A stretch of 64,000 bases of DNA from the NCBI RefSeq assembly GCF_014651635.1, contig NZ_BMXG01000015.1, forward strand, positions 41,375 to 105,374. Direction: 5' to 3'. Position 1 is the first letter of the stretch. Each line of letters opens with the position of its first letter. The DNA comes from Cerasicoccus arenae. GTDB taxonomy: Bacteria > Verrucomicrobiota > Verrucomicrobiia > Opitutales > Cerasicoccaceae. The notes beneath the pieces are model-generated. The model ran no database searches. It worked only from the letters and a program-made list of their open reading frames with translations, and had not been told where the DNA came from. The translations under genes were made by a program, and so were the position numbers. Shown here piece after piece: positions 34,821-44,116 of the stretch.

Positions 34821-35993
34821 ATGTCGCTGATCAACAAACTCGTCCCGCTGGGCATTCCGCTTGCTTGGCTCAATTTGGTAAAGGAGAAGAAGCGCTTCTT
34901 TGCCGCGGTGGCGGGCATTATTTTCGCGGTCACGATGATGCTTTACCAAATGGGACTGAAGACAGCGATGTTTACTCAGGTGGTGTTTCCGCATTTGATG
35001 CTCAACGGAGATATTGTTATCGTTAATCCGCAGTATGAGTATTTTGGCATCAGCCGCGGCTTTACCGAAAAACGGCTCAATCAGGCCTTTGCGCTGCCGG
35101 AAGTAGAGGATGTTGCCCCGCTTTACTTGGTTAATTTACCGATCAAGAATCCTGATACGCTGGTCAACCGAGACATCTTTATCATTGGCTTTGATCCGGC
35201 GAATAAGCCCTTCGATGACCCAGCAATTGAGGCGCAGCAGGGCATGTTGAAAATTCCCGGAAATGCACTTTTTGACGAACGTTCACACGCCAAATTTGGG
35301 CCGATTGTAGAAAGGCTGGAGGATGGGACGGTGACTACCGAAACCAATGGCCGGGCGACCGAGATTGTTGGCTCATTTGAGATGGGCACGACCTTTGCCG
35401 CAGACGGTAATTTACTCGTCGGCAAGCAAACTTTCTTCGAAATTTTTCCCGGACAAGATCCCAATCTCGCCGCCGTCGGCTTGATTATGCTCAAAGAAGG
35501 ATCGGATGCCGAGAAGGTGGCTGAAACTCTGCGCGCAAAATTGCCACATGATGTAAAGATCATGACACGTGCGGAATTCATCGATAACGAGAAACGTTAT
35601 TGGGGCGAGCGCACGCCAATTGGTTTTGTTATTAGCGCCTCAATGACCGTAGCGATCATTGTCGGAGCGGTTATCGTGTACCAGATTCTCTACACCGATG
35701 TGACCGATCACCTGGAGGAATATGCGACGCTGAAATCCATCGGATTTAAGGACAGCTATTTCATCAGTCTGATCTTGCAGGAGTCGATCATCCTGAGCGT
35801 ATTCGGGTTCATCCCGGGGGCAGCTCTCACGGCTGGCCTCTATTACGTAACACGTCGTGTGGCCTACATGCCCACGGAGTTCCAGTGGGACAACGCGGGC
35901 ATCGTTCTCGGGCTGACAATTGTCATGTGCATGCTGGCAGGGGCCTTGGCGACCCGGAAGCTGCGTCATGCAAATCCAGCAGATATCTTTTAG
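34821..35993 (+). CDS. DevC/FtsX-like ABC exporter permease
   Basis: A 390-residue permease with the FtsX/MacB topology: a first helix (FFAAVAGIIFAVTMMLYQMG), a large periplasmic domain (about residues 45-270) and three C-terminal helices (VISASMTVAIIVGAVIVYQI, ILSVFGFIPGAALTAGLYYV, GIVLGLTIVMCMLAGALATR) ending RHANPADIF, the usual DevC tail. With the DevB-like adaptor and the ATPase downstream this resembles the cyanobacterial DevBCA glycolipid exporter, so a lipid or lipid-linked substrate is plausible. It starts one base after the adaptor gene's stop. Confidence 0.9.
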   Translation: MSLINKLVPLGIPLAWLNLVKEKKRFFAAVAGIIFAVTMMLYQMGLKTAMFTQVVFPHLMLNGDIVIVNPQYEYFGISRGFTEKRLNQAFALPEVEDVAPLYLVNLPIKNPDTLVNRDIFIIGFDPANKPFDDPAIEAQQGMLKIPGNALFDERSHAKFGPIVERLEDGTVTTETNGRATEIVGSFEMGTTFAADGNLLVGKQTFFEIFPGQDPNLAAVGLIMLKEGSDAEKVAETLRAKLPHDVKIMTRAEFIDNEKRYWGERTPIGFVISASMTVAIIVGAVIVYQILYTDVTDHLEEYATLKSIGFKDSYFISLILQESIILSVFGFIPGAALTAGLYYVTRRVAYMPTEFQWDNAGIVLGLTIVMCMLAGALATRKLRHANPADIF

Positions 35994-36100
35994 AGAATCG
36001 TTGAGGATTAACAATATGAACACGCCGTTACCCGTAAATCCTGTCGCTACGCCCTGCTGGGCTATAAACCTTTAAATTGTAACCTCCTAACTCCCTCCCC

Positions 36101-36799
36101 ATGTCTGTCATTAAGATCAGCGATCTCCGCTACGCGTTTGGTCACGGTGAAACGCAACAGACGGTGCTGCACGGGATCACGGCCGACTTTACGCAGGGTG
36201 AGATCACCATCATCGCCGGACCTTCTGGCTCAGGTAAGACGACACTCCTCAAGCTGGTTGCCGGGTTGCGGACGATTCAGGAGGGGAGTATCGAGATCGA
36301 TGGCCAGCGAATAGAGACTGCGAAACAGCGCGAACTCGTCGCGGTGCGGCGAAATATTGGCTTCATCTTCCAAAGCCATCATTTGATCAGTTCATTGAGC
36401 GTCGTCCAAAACGTAATGATGCCGCTGACTTTTGATTCCAAGATGACGCCCGGCAAGGCCCGTCAGCGTGCATTGGATATTCTAGGGGAGGTTGACTTGA
36501 GCGACCACGTCCACAAGCGACCAGAGCAGCTTTCCGGCGGGCAGAAGCAGCGTGTGGCTATCGCCCGAGCGTTGGTGCACCAACCAGCAATTATTTTGGC
36601 TGATGAGCCTACCGCATCGCTAGACGGCCCAACAGGGCGAGAAATCGTTAGCCACTTGCAGCGTCTATCCAAGGAGTTCGGCAACACCATCGTCATGGTC
36701 ACCCATGATAACCGCATCTTGGATGTAGCTGATCGGCTAGTAACGCTTGTGGACGGTAAGCTGAGCGATCACGCACCCACGTTGGGTGAGGATTTCTGA
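36101..36799 (+). CDS. DevA-like ABC exporter ATPase
   Basis: A 232-residue ABC ATPase. Walker A GPSGSGKTTLLKLVAG, Q-loop FIFQSHHLISSLSVVQNV, signature LSGGQKQRVAIARALV, Walker B IILADEPTASLD and H-loop VTHDNRI are intact. Most like LolD/MacB/DevA-type exporters. It follows the permease by 107 bases, a larger gap than between the first two genes, which holds a 19-codon open frame starting at 36016 that I do not regard as a gene. The 3' end overlaps the end of the convergent PEP-CTERM gene by 31 bases. Confidence 0.92.
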   Translation: MSVIKISDLRYAFGHGETQQTVLHGITADFTQGEITIIAGPSGSGKTTLLKLVAGLRTIQEGSIEIDGQRIETAKQRELVAVRRNIGFIFQSHHLISSLSVVQNVMMPLTFDSKMTPGKARQRALDILGEVDLSDHVHKRPEQLSGGQKQRVAIARALVHQPAIILADEPTASLDGPTGREIVSHLQRLSKEFGNTIVMVTHDNRILDVADRLVTLVDGKLSDHAPTLGEDF

Positions 36800-38079
36800 G
36801 CGCGCCGCCTTCGCCATTCAAAGCAGGTAAGGGCGATCATCAGTGCGCCGCCCATAATGTAGGTTGACGGTTCGGGGACTGGGACCGGGACGCAGTTGAT
36901 CATATCGGGTGCCGTGGCGTAGAGGAAGTTGCCGGGGGTCAGGGTGTTACCATTGAGCTGGGCTTGGTAAAAGCCGACGCCTTGCACGCCGTAATCTCCA
37001 TAAAACCGCACCTGTTGCGCCTTTGAGTTACTAATGTTGAGCACCTGGAACGAGTCACCGCTGGTCCAGTTCATCACAGTCAGCATTTTGCCGCTGGCAA
37101 ACGCACCTGCGCCTTGAAAGTTTAAGCTATTCGCGCCAGCACCCGATCCGAAGTCGACCATGGAGTTCACGCTGAGCGATAGGTTGTTGAGCCCTTCAGA
37201 AAAGCCTTGGAGATTAAATATGCCGCCCATGGCGTTCAGGTTATGGTTGCCGATAACATTCGAGGATTTGAGCAACAGCGTGCCGCACTTCAAGTCGATG
37301 CCCCCGTTATGGGAGGCGTTGCCGCCGATGTAAACCTTGGCACCGTAGTCCACCGTCAACTTGTTGGAATTGAAGGTGGAGTTAAAATGCGCCACACTGA
37401 AGTTCGTCACTAGCGTCCCGGAATTATTGACGGAGGTGTTTTGGTGAAAAGTGGTGGTGCTGCCGCCATCAATGATGAGTTCTTCCGCCGAATTGAAGGC
37501 CACGCGGACGTCATTCACACCGCTGTTCGAGAACTGCCAGCGCACACTGTTGACGTTGACGTTGCCAGTGAACTCGGTGTTGCCCTGCCCCGTGAACACC
37601 ATCTGTTGTACTTGCGTGAAGTCCGTGGAGGCTGAGAAGAGTAGTTTACCCGTTCCGGTTTCGAAGGTGAGGGCAGAACCGTGAAACTTAACTGCGCCGT
37701 TGGTGCTAAATGTCTGAGTGTTGGCGGTGTTGTTGTAAATTGCATACGTGGTGCTACCGACCGTGAAACCGTAAACATCCAGCGGGCTATTGCCGGAGAT
37801 GTTGAAGGCTCCGCTATTGGGCTGGAAATAAAAACCAGCCAAGCGAATATTTGGGCTGCTGATATTTGGGCTGCTTCCGGTAACATTGAAGTTCCAAACA
37901 TCATTTTCCGCAGCTGATCCGGTAAAGTCTGGCTTGTTATTGCCCACCCAGCTAGATGCGGCGTTGATATTGGTGCTGGTGCCTTTCCAATAAAAATCTT
38001 CAGCATGTAGCGTCGACAGACCGATCAAACTGATCATGGCTGCAATGACTGCTATGACTGCTATTCTTACTGTTCTCAT
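36769..38079 (-). CDS. PEP-CTERM protein with autotransporter-like repeats
   Basis: A 436-residue exported protein: signal peptide (VRIAVIAVIAAMISLIGLSTLHA), a start typical of autotransporter-type strands (DFYWKGTSTNINAASSWVGN), then Asn/Gly/Ser-rich repeated short strands over about 330 residues suggesting a beta-solenoid, and the sorting tag VPVPEPSTYIMGGALMIAL with a helix and Arg-rich end (EWRRRRAQ). PEP-CTERM proteins are cut by an exosortase and released or attached to surface polysaccharide; no exosortase gene is in this window. The frame extends four codons to a GTG; I use the ATG at 38079. Ten residues follow the RRRR, longer than usual, because the gene runs into the end of the ABC ATPase gene. 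Confidence 0.88.
   Translation of the reverse strand: MRTVRIAVIAVIAAMISLIGLSTLHAEDFYWKGTSTNINAASSWVGNNKPDFTGSAAENDVWNFNVTGSSPNISSPNIRLAGFYFQPNSGAFNISGNSPLDVYGFTVGSTTYAIYNNTANTQTFSTNGAVKFHGSALTFETGTGKLLFSASTDFTQVQQMVFTGQGNTEFTGNVNVNSVRWQFSNSGVNDVRVAFNSAEELIIDGGSTTTFHQNTSVNNSGTLVTNFSVAHFNSTFNSNKLTVDYGAKVYIGGNASHNGGIDLKCGTLLLKSSNVIGNHNLNAMGGIFNLQGFSEGLNNLSLSVNSMVDFGSGAGANSLNFQGAGAFASGKMLTVMNWTSGDSFQVLNISNSKAQQVRFYGDYGVQGVGFYQAQLNGNTLTPGNFLYATAPDMINCVPVPVPEPSTYIMGGALMIALTCFEWRRRRAQKSSPNVGA
36774..36788. terminator. Hairpin in the overlap of devA-like and PEP-CTERM gene ends
   Basis: CACCCA and TGGGTG pair over a 3-base loop inside the stretch where the two convergent genes overlap. No T-run follows on either strand. 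It could slow both transcripts, but termination is unproven. Confidence 0.35.
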
Positions 38080-38092
38080 ATGCTTACCCACT

Positions 38093-38147
38093 ATTCCCCT
38101 TAAACTAGAGGGCTATATCGGTATATTTCGCGGATATTAAGGGGTAT
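38093..38147. promoter_or_regulatory. Inverted repeat upstream of the PEP-CTERM gene
   Basis: ATTCCCCTTAA (38093-38103) and TTAAGGGGTAT (38137-38147) match in ten of eleven positions, 33 bases apart, starting 13 bases before the PEP-CTERM start codon. It could be a split operator, or the foot of an RNA fold in the leader. No regulator is assigned. Confidence 0.35.
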
Positions 38148-38257
38148 TGGTCAATATGAATGAAAGTATCTATCTGCCTTTTATACTGGAGAGCCAGTAG
38201 TGCACCGATTTTTGCTTGAGCTTGTAAGTTTGAACGTGGTGTGTCATTCTTGGGATT

Positions 38258-38530
38258 ATGGATATTAAATCGGGCAATAGTCTCCTTTTCCTCGGCGCAG
38301 TGATCGGCGTATTCTGTCTGTCAGGATGTTCTCGTAGTCAGCCAGTTGCGGATCAGGTTGTCTTGGCCGCGGAGCAGACCGAACGCGGTTTAGTGGGTTA
38401 TGAAGTCGTTGATTATGAATACCCTATACGCGTTCCAGGCACGAATCGTTTCGTTACAATGCAAACCAAGAAACCACTCGATAATCCGCCGACTTATGAT
38501 GACTACCTCGCTTGGCAAGCAGCGCAGTAG
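38258..38530 (+). CDS. Small predicted lipoprotein
   Basis: A 90-residue protein with a signal segment and lipobox (LLFLGAVIGVFCLSGC). The mature part of about 65 residues is acidic, with the block LVGYEVVDYEYPIRVPGTN and a Pro/Tyr-rich end (NPPTYDDYLAWQAAQ). No family recognised. It lies six bases before a GT39-like membrane protein gene on the same strand, so the two are probably co-transcribed and may act together at the envelope. Confidence 0.75.
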   Translation: MDIKSGNSLLFLGAVIGVFCLSGCSRSQPVADQVVLAAEQTERGLVGYEVVDYEYPIRVPGTNRFVTMQTKKPLDNPPTYDDYLAWQAAQ

Positions 38531-38536
38531 ATCTGC

Positions 38537-40504
38537 ATGGAGGAGGTAAAATCAACCGGGTCAGAAACCCGTGGGCGTCGGCCATTGGCCATTATTTTTC
38601 TGTTCGGATTCGCTTATGCGGCGTTTTATTGCTTGTGGTATGCGGGCACGCCGATGGGTGCCCACCCAGTGCTTGATGGTAAAGAAAACCTCCAGCTCGC
38701 TTGGGGGATTGCCGACGGAATATTAGCGAATGAGCCCTTTTACCGCGCCCCGGTATATCCGCTGGCGATTTCACTTGGGATGGGGCTTGGGTTGCCGGAA
38801 TTTCTTTGGCCAGACTTTGCTCGGTTGATTAACCTTGTGGCTTGGCTGACGTCCCTGTGGCTCGTTAGTCGCTTGGCGATGGAGCTGTGGTGCAATGAGC
38901 GTGCGGCACTTTTGGCGACCGGAGTGTGGGCTCTGTATCCGGTAGGGCTATTTTTCTTGGGAGATCCGTTGGACATCACGCTAAGCATTGCTCTGCTATT
39001 GGGCGGACTCGACCGGGCGACGGCGTTTTTGCGTACTGCGAGCCCGCAATCCGCGTTGGCGACGGGTTTCTTATTAGCTTTGGCGGCTTTGACTCGGCCG
39101 CAAATGTGGTCCGTCGCCTTGGCAATTCCGATAATTCTAGCTGTTTTGGCGATTTCCTTCCATCGTCAGGGCGATGTGGACATTATCCAGCCGGGCGAAA
39201 AACCGCTCAAGCCCCCCCCTCGTTGGCCAGTTGTGCTAACGTTGGTCGGCCTGGCTCTGCCCTCCATGATGATGGGGGCTTTCAATAAAAAGGTGTCGGG
39301 CGAGTTCGTTATCATGCCGACGCAGGGGCCGTTCAATCTTTGGGCGGCCAATAAACCTGGTGCTCATGGTAAATATTTTGCGCAGGAAATTGAAGTCTAT
39401 CAGAACGATGAGCATGAGAACCCGGCTCGGGTTGAATCTATTTATCATTATCGCAAGGATAGAGGGGCGGATGCTTCCATGGACTGGAATGAACTCAATG
39501 ACTACTGGCGTCAACGTACACGCGAAATGATTATTGCGGATCCGGTGGGCTTTCTTGGTCGATTGGCGCGGAAGGGCTACTATTTGCTCAATAACTACGA
39601 GCAGTACAACAACAAAACGTATTTTGTGCACAAGGCGTTGTCGCCACAGTTGCGATTCAATTTCCTTGGCTGGGGGCTGTTGCTCACGACCACGGCACCG
39701 TTACTAATTTGGGGGCGTAAAAACCCACTGCTGCTCATGTTAATCCTCGGTACGGCGGTAGCTTACGCAGCAGGTCTGATCCTGACCTATGTGAGCGCAC
39801 GGTTTCGCTTACCGCTGGCACCGATGTTGGCTGTGATTGTTGGGGGCTGGGCAACGTTACCTTGGCGAGAACTCGGCCGGAAACGTCTTGTCGGGGGGGG
39901 GGGGCTCATGCTTCTTGTTGGTGTGTTGAGCTTCAGTTCTCTGTTTGCTGTTCGTGAACCGAAAACAGAGATTCAGGACTATCTGCTACTCGGCTACGCT
40001 GCGCTGGAAGCTGGCCAAGATCACGATGCGATCCAATGGGCGGAGCGCGCCATTACCGAGGATTACTCTCGCTTGGCCGCCCGAGAATTACGAGTCGTGG
40101 CCCAGTATAATTTAAGCCTTGCGCAGTTGATCGAGAAGGGCAGTCGTCCGAGCGGTTTGGAGTTGGAGGCACAATTAAACGCCGCCCAACAATTGTCGAA
40201 TTATTCGCCACGTGTAAATTACATCACTGGAGTTTATGAATGGTGGCATGGTGATTCTGATGCCGCGCGTCAACGTTGGCTGATGTTGGTAAATCAGCCT
40301 AATTCGGTGGCGCAAAGCTCACTCACTGGACTCATTATGACAGGACCTTTGACGACTGAGGCAAGTGCAGCACTGGCGCGTATTCCCGAGACCGTCCGTC
40401 AGAATACGCTGGAAGTTGCGCTGGCTCATGCGCAGAAGAAGCCGTTGAATGATGCAGGCTACGAAATCCTGAAGCAGCTTGAGGCCGTTTACGCTGCTCC
40501 ATAA
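38537..40504 (+). CDS. GT39-like (dolichyl-phosphate-mannose type) membrane protein with TPR-like tail
   Basis: A 655-residue protein. Residues 1-470 hold about ten hydrophobic helices (LAIIFLFGFAYAAFYCLWYAG, LLLGGLDRATAFLRT and LLMLILGTAVAYAAGLILTY) with the first loop GKENLQLAWGIADGILANEPF and YVSARFRLPLAPM, resembling the PMT/GT39 family of lipid-linked sugar transferases. Residues 475-655 are a soluble helical tail like TPR repeats (LLGYAALEAGQDHDAIQWAERA, VAQYNLSLAQLIE). A G12 run (39893-39904) codes four glycines at the start of the last helix; loss of one base leads to a TGA within about 9 codons and removes the whole tail. It converges on ppk with only seven bases between stops. Confidence 0.75.
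   Translation: MEEVKSTGSETRGRRPLAIIFLFGFAYAAFYCLWYAGTPMGAHPVLDGKENLQLAWGIADGILANEPFYRAPVYPLAISLGMGLGLPEFLWPDFARLINLVAWLTSLWLVSRLAMELWCNERAALLATGVWALYPVGLFFLGDPLDITLSIALLLGGLDRATAFLRTASPQSALATGFLLALAALTRPQMWSVALAIPIILAVLAISFHRQGDVDIIQPGEKPLKPPPRWPVVLTLVGLALPSMMMGAFNKKVSGEFVIMPTQGPFNLWAANKPGAHGKYFAQEIEVYQNDEHENPARVESIYHYRKDRGADASMDWNELNDYWRQRTREMIIADPVGFLGRLARKGYYLLNNYEQYNNKTYFVHKALSPQLRFNFLGWGLLLTTTAPLLIWGRKNPLLLMLILGTAVAYAAGLILTYVSARFRLPLAPMLAVIVGGWATLPWRELGRKRLVGGGGLMLLVGVLSFSSLFAVREPKTEIQDYLLLGYAALEAGQDHDAIQWAERAITEDYSRLAARELRVVAQYNLSLAQLIEKGSRPSGLELEAQLNAAQQLSNYSPRVNYITGVYEWWHGDSDAARQRWLMLVNQPNSVAQSSLTGLIMTGPLTTEASAALARIPETVRQNTLEVALAHAQKKPLNDAGYEILKQLEAVYAAP
39893..39904. repeat. G12 homopolymer in the GT39-like gene
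   Basis: The longest G-run in the window, encoding Gly-Gly-Gly-Gly before the last membrane helix. In the present length the frame is open; a loss of one base would end the protein about 195 residues early. Confidence 0.9.
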
Positions 40505-40511
40505 GCTGGCA

Positions 40512-42647
40512 TTACAGTGATTGCCGTATGTCGGGCGTTACTGTGGAGGTTTCATTGGGGGCGGGAGTTCCGCCCAATTGGTTTTCCAGGAAATATTGTT
40601 GGCAGGAAAATTCATCTTCTGGTTTGGTGCGGCGAATCGACGAATAGGCTCCGTTGGACTTGAGTACCTTGGCGTTGGTGTCCTTCAAATAGGGGGGGAT
40701 GATTTCCTTGATCAAGCGGGCTTTAAGCTCCGGGTCGAGGATTGGGAAAACACATTCGATACGGCGGAAGAAATTGCGTGCCATCCAGTCGGCGCTGCCA
40801 ATGAAGACTTCGGGCTCATGATCGCCGTTCTCAAAGTAAAAGATACGGCTATGCTCAAGAAAACGGCCAACTAGGCTGCGTACGCGGATATTCTCGCTCA
40901 TACCTGCAACACCGGGCACCAAGCTGCAAATACCACGAATGATTAGATCGATTTCGACTCCGGCCCGCGAGGCGGTGTAGAGGTTGTTGATCGTTTCTTT
41001 TTCGATCAGGCTGTTACATTTTGCAATGATGCGCGCGGGCTTGCCAGCTTTGGCATTACGGACTTCGCGTCTAATGCGTTTCTGGATTTCTGAGTGTAGA
41101 TTGAAGGGCGCGATGAGCAGGTGCTTAAACTGCGGAGAACGCGAAAATCCGGTCAATGTATTAAAGAGATCGGCGATTTCACTGGTCAGCTTCTGATGAG
41201 CAGTAAAGAGGCTTAGGTCCGTGTAAATTTTCGCGGTCTTGGGATTGTAATTTCCAGTGCCTAGATGTGCGTAGCGGCGCAGTCCCTTGCCTTCACGGCG
41301 GACAATCAAGCAGCACTTACAGTGCGTTTTCAGGTGGACGAGGCCATAGACGACATGCACTCCGACTTCTTCCAATTCGCGGGCCCACTGGATATTGTTG
41401 GCCTCGTCAAAGCGCGCCTTCAGTTCGACGAGGGCTGTGACTTGCTTACCGTTTTGACAGGCGAGCTTGAGGGCTTCGATGATGGGCGAGTCGCCACTTG
41501 TACGGTATAGGGTCTGCTTGATCGCAAAGACTTTAGGGTCTCGCGCGGCTTGGTTAAGGAAGTCCACAACCGGGTTAAATGAATCAAATGGGTGGTGCAG
41601 CAGATGATCGCGCGCCCGAATGTTCTCGAAAATATCGGAGGATGCGCTGAGCTGGGCGGGGACGAAGGCCTGAAGTGGCTTGTCCTTAAGATCCTGCCGC
41701 TCAATCATAGAGTAGACACTCATTAAGCGCATCTGATTGATCGGTCCATCAATGCGGAATACGTAGTCTGACGGAATTTGGTTGGCGCTGAGTAGGCTAT
41801 CGAGAATTTCTTCCTCCACGTCGTGTTCGATCTCCAGGCGGACGGGGTCTCCCTTGCGCTTTTTATTTAGCTCTTCCTCAATTTTGGTCAGTAGGTTTTC
41901 GACCTCTTCCTCGTCGATGTAGAGATCACTGTTGCGCGTAATGCGGAAGGCCCAAGCGCCCTTCATTTTGTAGCCTGGAAAGAGCTTCTCATCGAACATC
42001 TTGATCAGGTCGCTGAGGAAGATATAAGACTGATCCGTTTCGAAACCCAGATCGATATGTACCACGCGGGGGAGAATGCGGGGGACGGGGATGACGGCCA
42101 CTCGAGTCTCCCGATTACCGCGGCCCGGTTCAGCCAGTTTGACCAAGATATTCAGTGACTTGTTGATGAGCTGCGGAAAAGGATGGGAGGGATCGATGCC
42201 CATCGGTGTGAGCACTGGATAAACCTGCTCGTCGAAGTACTTTCGGGCCCAGGCAAACTCTCGGCGAGACAGTTCTTGCCGGTTTTTAAAAACAATGCCT
42301 TGGCGCTTCAGGAGAGGCATTATCTGTTCGCGCCAGCATTTATACTGGTCCTTAACCAGCGACGATGAAATCGCGTGGATGCGGCGGAGTTGCTCTTTGG
42401 GGCCGAGACCGTCAATGCCCACTTCGACCACGCCCGATTCCACCTGTTGTGTCAGTCCCGCTACGCGAATTTCAAAAAATTCGTCCAAGTTCGAGCTGAC
42501 AATGGACAGAAATTTGACGCGCTCCAAAAGTGGCTGCTGTTCGCTTTGAGCGAGGTCGAGAACTCGTCGGTTAAATGCGAGCCAGCTAAGTTCCCGATTA
42601 AAATAGGCGAGTTTCTTGGTGTTCTTGGCTTTGCGTTGCGGAGACAT
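40512..42647 (-). CDS. ppk: Polyphosphate kinase 1
   Basis: A 711-residue PPK1, which makes inorganic polyphosphate reversibly from ATP. Seen: the N-terminal [43 protein letters not shown], the phosphorylated-His region [14 protein letters not shown] followed by [20 protein letters not shown] (PLD-like HxK fold), and the second active-site copy [26 protein letters not shown]. Length is normal. No exopolyphosphatase or Pho regulator gene is adjacent. A sulfatase lies upstream on the same strand, separated from ppk by its own terminator. Confidence 0.96.
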   Translation of the reverse strand: MSPQRKAKNTKKLAYFNRELSWLAFNRRVLDLAQSEQQPLLERVKFLSIVSSNLDEFFEIRVAGLTQQVESGVVEVGIDGLGPKEQLRRIHAISSSLVKDQYKCWREQIMPLLKRQGIVFKNRQELSRREFAWARKYFDEQVYPVLTPMGIDPSHPFPQLINKSLNILVKLAEPGRGNRETRVAVIPVPRILPRVVHIDLGFETDQSYIFLSDLIKMFDEKLFPGYKMKGAWAFRITRNSDLYIDEEEVENLLTKIEEELNKKRKGDPVRLEIEHDVEEEILDSLLSANQIPSDYVFRIDGPINQMRLMSVYSMIERQDLKDKPLQAFVPAQLSASSDIFENIRARDHLLHHPFDSFNPVVDFLNQAARDPKVFAIKQTLYRTSGDSPIIEALKLACQNGKQVTALVELKARFDEANNIQWARELEEVGVHVVYGLVHLKTHCKCCLIVRREGKGLRRYAHLGTGNYNPKTAKIYTDLSLFTAHQKLTSEIADLFNTLTGFSRSPQFKHLLIAPFNLHSEIQKRIRREVRNAKAGKPARIIAKCNSLIEKETINNLYTASRAGVEIDLIIRGICSLVPGVAGMSENIRVRSLVGRFLEHSRIFYFENGDHEPEVFIGSADWMARNFFRRIECVFPILDPELKARLIKEIIPPYLKDTNAKVLKSNGAYSSIRRTKPEDEFSCQQYFLENQLGGTPAPNETSTVTPDIRQSL

Positions 42648-42727
42648 GGATGGAAACTTAATAGCTTCGTCGACAGGCAGTTCTCTGCCAAGGCAAAAAG
42701 TAATTGCCCGGCATGCATTGGATTAAT

Positions 42728-42762
42728 AAAAATGCGTCGAGAGATGAATCATCGACGCATTT
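42728..42762 (-). terminator. Intrinsic terminator of the sulfatase gene
   Basis: A perfect 11-bp stem (AAATGCGTCGA at 730-740 with TCGACGCATTT at 752-762, numbering within 42.7 kb) and 11-base loop, followed on the minus strand by a run of T residues. It lies between the sulfatase stop (42791) and the ppk start (42647), so the two genes are separate transcription units. Confidence 0.88.
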
Positions 42763-42790
42763 GCATTTCACTTCCAGTCAATCACGAGAG

Positions 42791-44116
42791 TTATAATTCT
42801 GGTAACGAAAATGAATCGTCCGTGCGCTCGATCCACTCTGCCAACTCGGTTTGAAGCCTTTGTCTTACTTTCCCGTAGATGCTGTTAAAGGCGAGATTGG
42901 CCAGTTCGTAAGGGTCTTCATTGAGGTTAAACAGCATCCAGGGCTGCCCCTCAAGAGCCACGTATTTCCAACCATCGCGTGTGACAATACCGCGCCAACG
43001 GCGGTCAATGCTGTTGGCATGTCCAGTTGGCTCGACGAGTTGTAGGTAGGCAGAGTTCGGGTAATTGGGAGTCGCCTTGTCCTTGATACGTTCGGCGGAA
43101 TAATCCGTGCCAGCCATCCAGTCGGGTACGTCGATACCGCACAGGCCAAGTGACGTTGGGGCGAGGTCAACATGGTTGACTGGATTGTCGCGGCACCCGA
43201 CCTTGTTGTCGTAGTAGGGTTTGGAGCCGCCGATGATACAGGGGACGCGGATCGATTCTTCCCAAGGCGAAGTCTTGAGTAATTGGCCGTGCGAACCGTG
43301 CATGTCGCCGTGGTCGGAGAAGAAAATGATGTGCGTGTCGTCAGCGATGCCAAGTTCGTCTAGAGCAGTTCGGATACGGCCCAAATTCCAGTCGAGATTT
43401 TCGATCATCGCGTAATAGCCAGCTAGGTCACGTTGGGCGCGTTCGCGGATCGCAGGATTGGGCGGCACGTTGGGGCGCAGCTCGATGTGGGCTGGCGTGT
43501 GGCGGCCCATCCAGTCCTCAGTTGTGGTATAGGGATTGTGTGGCGGCTGGACGGAGAGTACGGAGAAAAATGGTCGTTCGCCACTCGCGCGTTTGCGAAT
43601 GTCGTCGATGAAAAGCTCAGTCATCGCGTCGGTTTCATAACCCGGCAAGCGGTAGTGAAAGGCGTCGTCGCCTTCACCGCCATGGACCCAGCAATCGAAT
43701 TGCGCGTTGTTGTTTTCATAGCCGCACCAAGTCTTAAAACCGCCACGTCGCTCCGGCGGGATGATGTGCATTGCCGCACGGCCCTCGCGCTCATGAAATC
43801 CATCGAGATGCCATTTTCCGAAGTAGGCCGTGTCGTAGCCAGCTTCATTAAAAGCCGTTGCCACGGTTGGCATTTCGGGCGGCAATTGGCGTTCGTGCCC
43901 AGGGACGGCTTGGTGAGGATAGCGCCCGCTGATCAGTGAGCCGCGATACGGGCAACAAAGCGGGCAACCGCCCACTGCTTGATCAAATACTACGCCTTCA
44001 GCCGCAAGACGATCAATGTTGGGTGTGTGTAAATTGGGGTCACCACGGAATCCGAGCGCCTGGCCTCGATGTTGGTCTCCGAAAATCCAGATGATGTTTG
44101 AGCGAGATGTAGTCAT
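42791..44116 (-). CDS. Type I sulfatase-like hydrolase
   Basis: A 441-residue sulfatase of the alkaline-phosphatase fold. The start NIIWIFGDQHRGQALGF gives the metal-binding Asp, and CCPYRGSLISGRYP holds the C-x-P-x-R sulfatase motif, in which the first Cys would be turned into formylglycine. SDHGDMHGSHGQLLKTSPWE is the second metal site. No signal peptide, so it may be cytoplasmic or exported another way. I use the ATG at 44116; a GTG two codons earlier is possible. No formylglycine-generating enzyme or anSME gene is in the window. The substrate, probably a sulfated glycan, is unknown. Confidence 0.9.
   Translation of the reverse strand: MTTSRSNIIWIFGDQHRGQALGFRGDPNLHTPNIDRLAAEGVVFDQAVGGCPLCCPYRGSLISGRYPHQAVPGHERQLPPEMPTVATAFNEAGYDTAYFGKWHLDGFHEREGRAAMHIIPPERRGGFKTWCGYENNNAQFDCWVHGGEGDDAFHYRLPGYETDAMTELFIDDIRKRASGERPFFSVLSVQPPHNPYTTTEDWMGRHTPAHIELRPNVPPNPAIRERAQRDLAGYYAMIENLDWNLGRIRTALDELGIADDTHIIFFSDHGDMHGSHGQLLKTSPWEESIRVPCIIGGSKPYYDNKVGCRDNPVNHVDLAPTSLGLCGIDVPDWMAGTDYSAERIKDKATPNYPNSAYLQLVEPTGHANSIDRRWRGIVTRDGWKYVALEGQPWMLFNLNEDPYELANLAFNSIYGKVRQRLQTELAEWIERTDDSFSLPEL

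Noticed and set aside
36016..36075. 19-codon open frame between the ABC permease and ATPase genes
   Set aside because: No ribosome-binding site and Pro-rich composition; more likely untranslated spacer.
38203..38222. Sigma-54 promoter (GTGCAC...TTGC) before the small lipoprotein gene
   Set aside because: The GG of the -24 element is missing and the spacing to the GC element is off by one.
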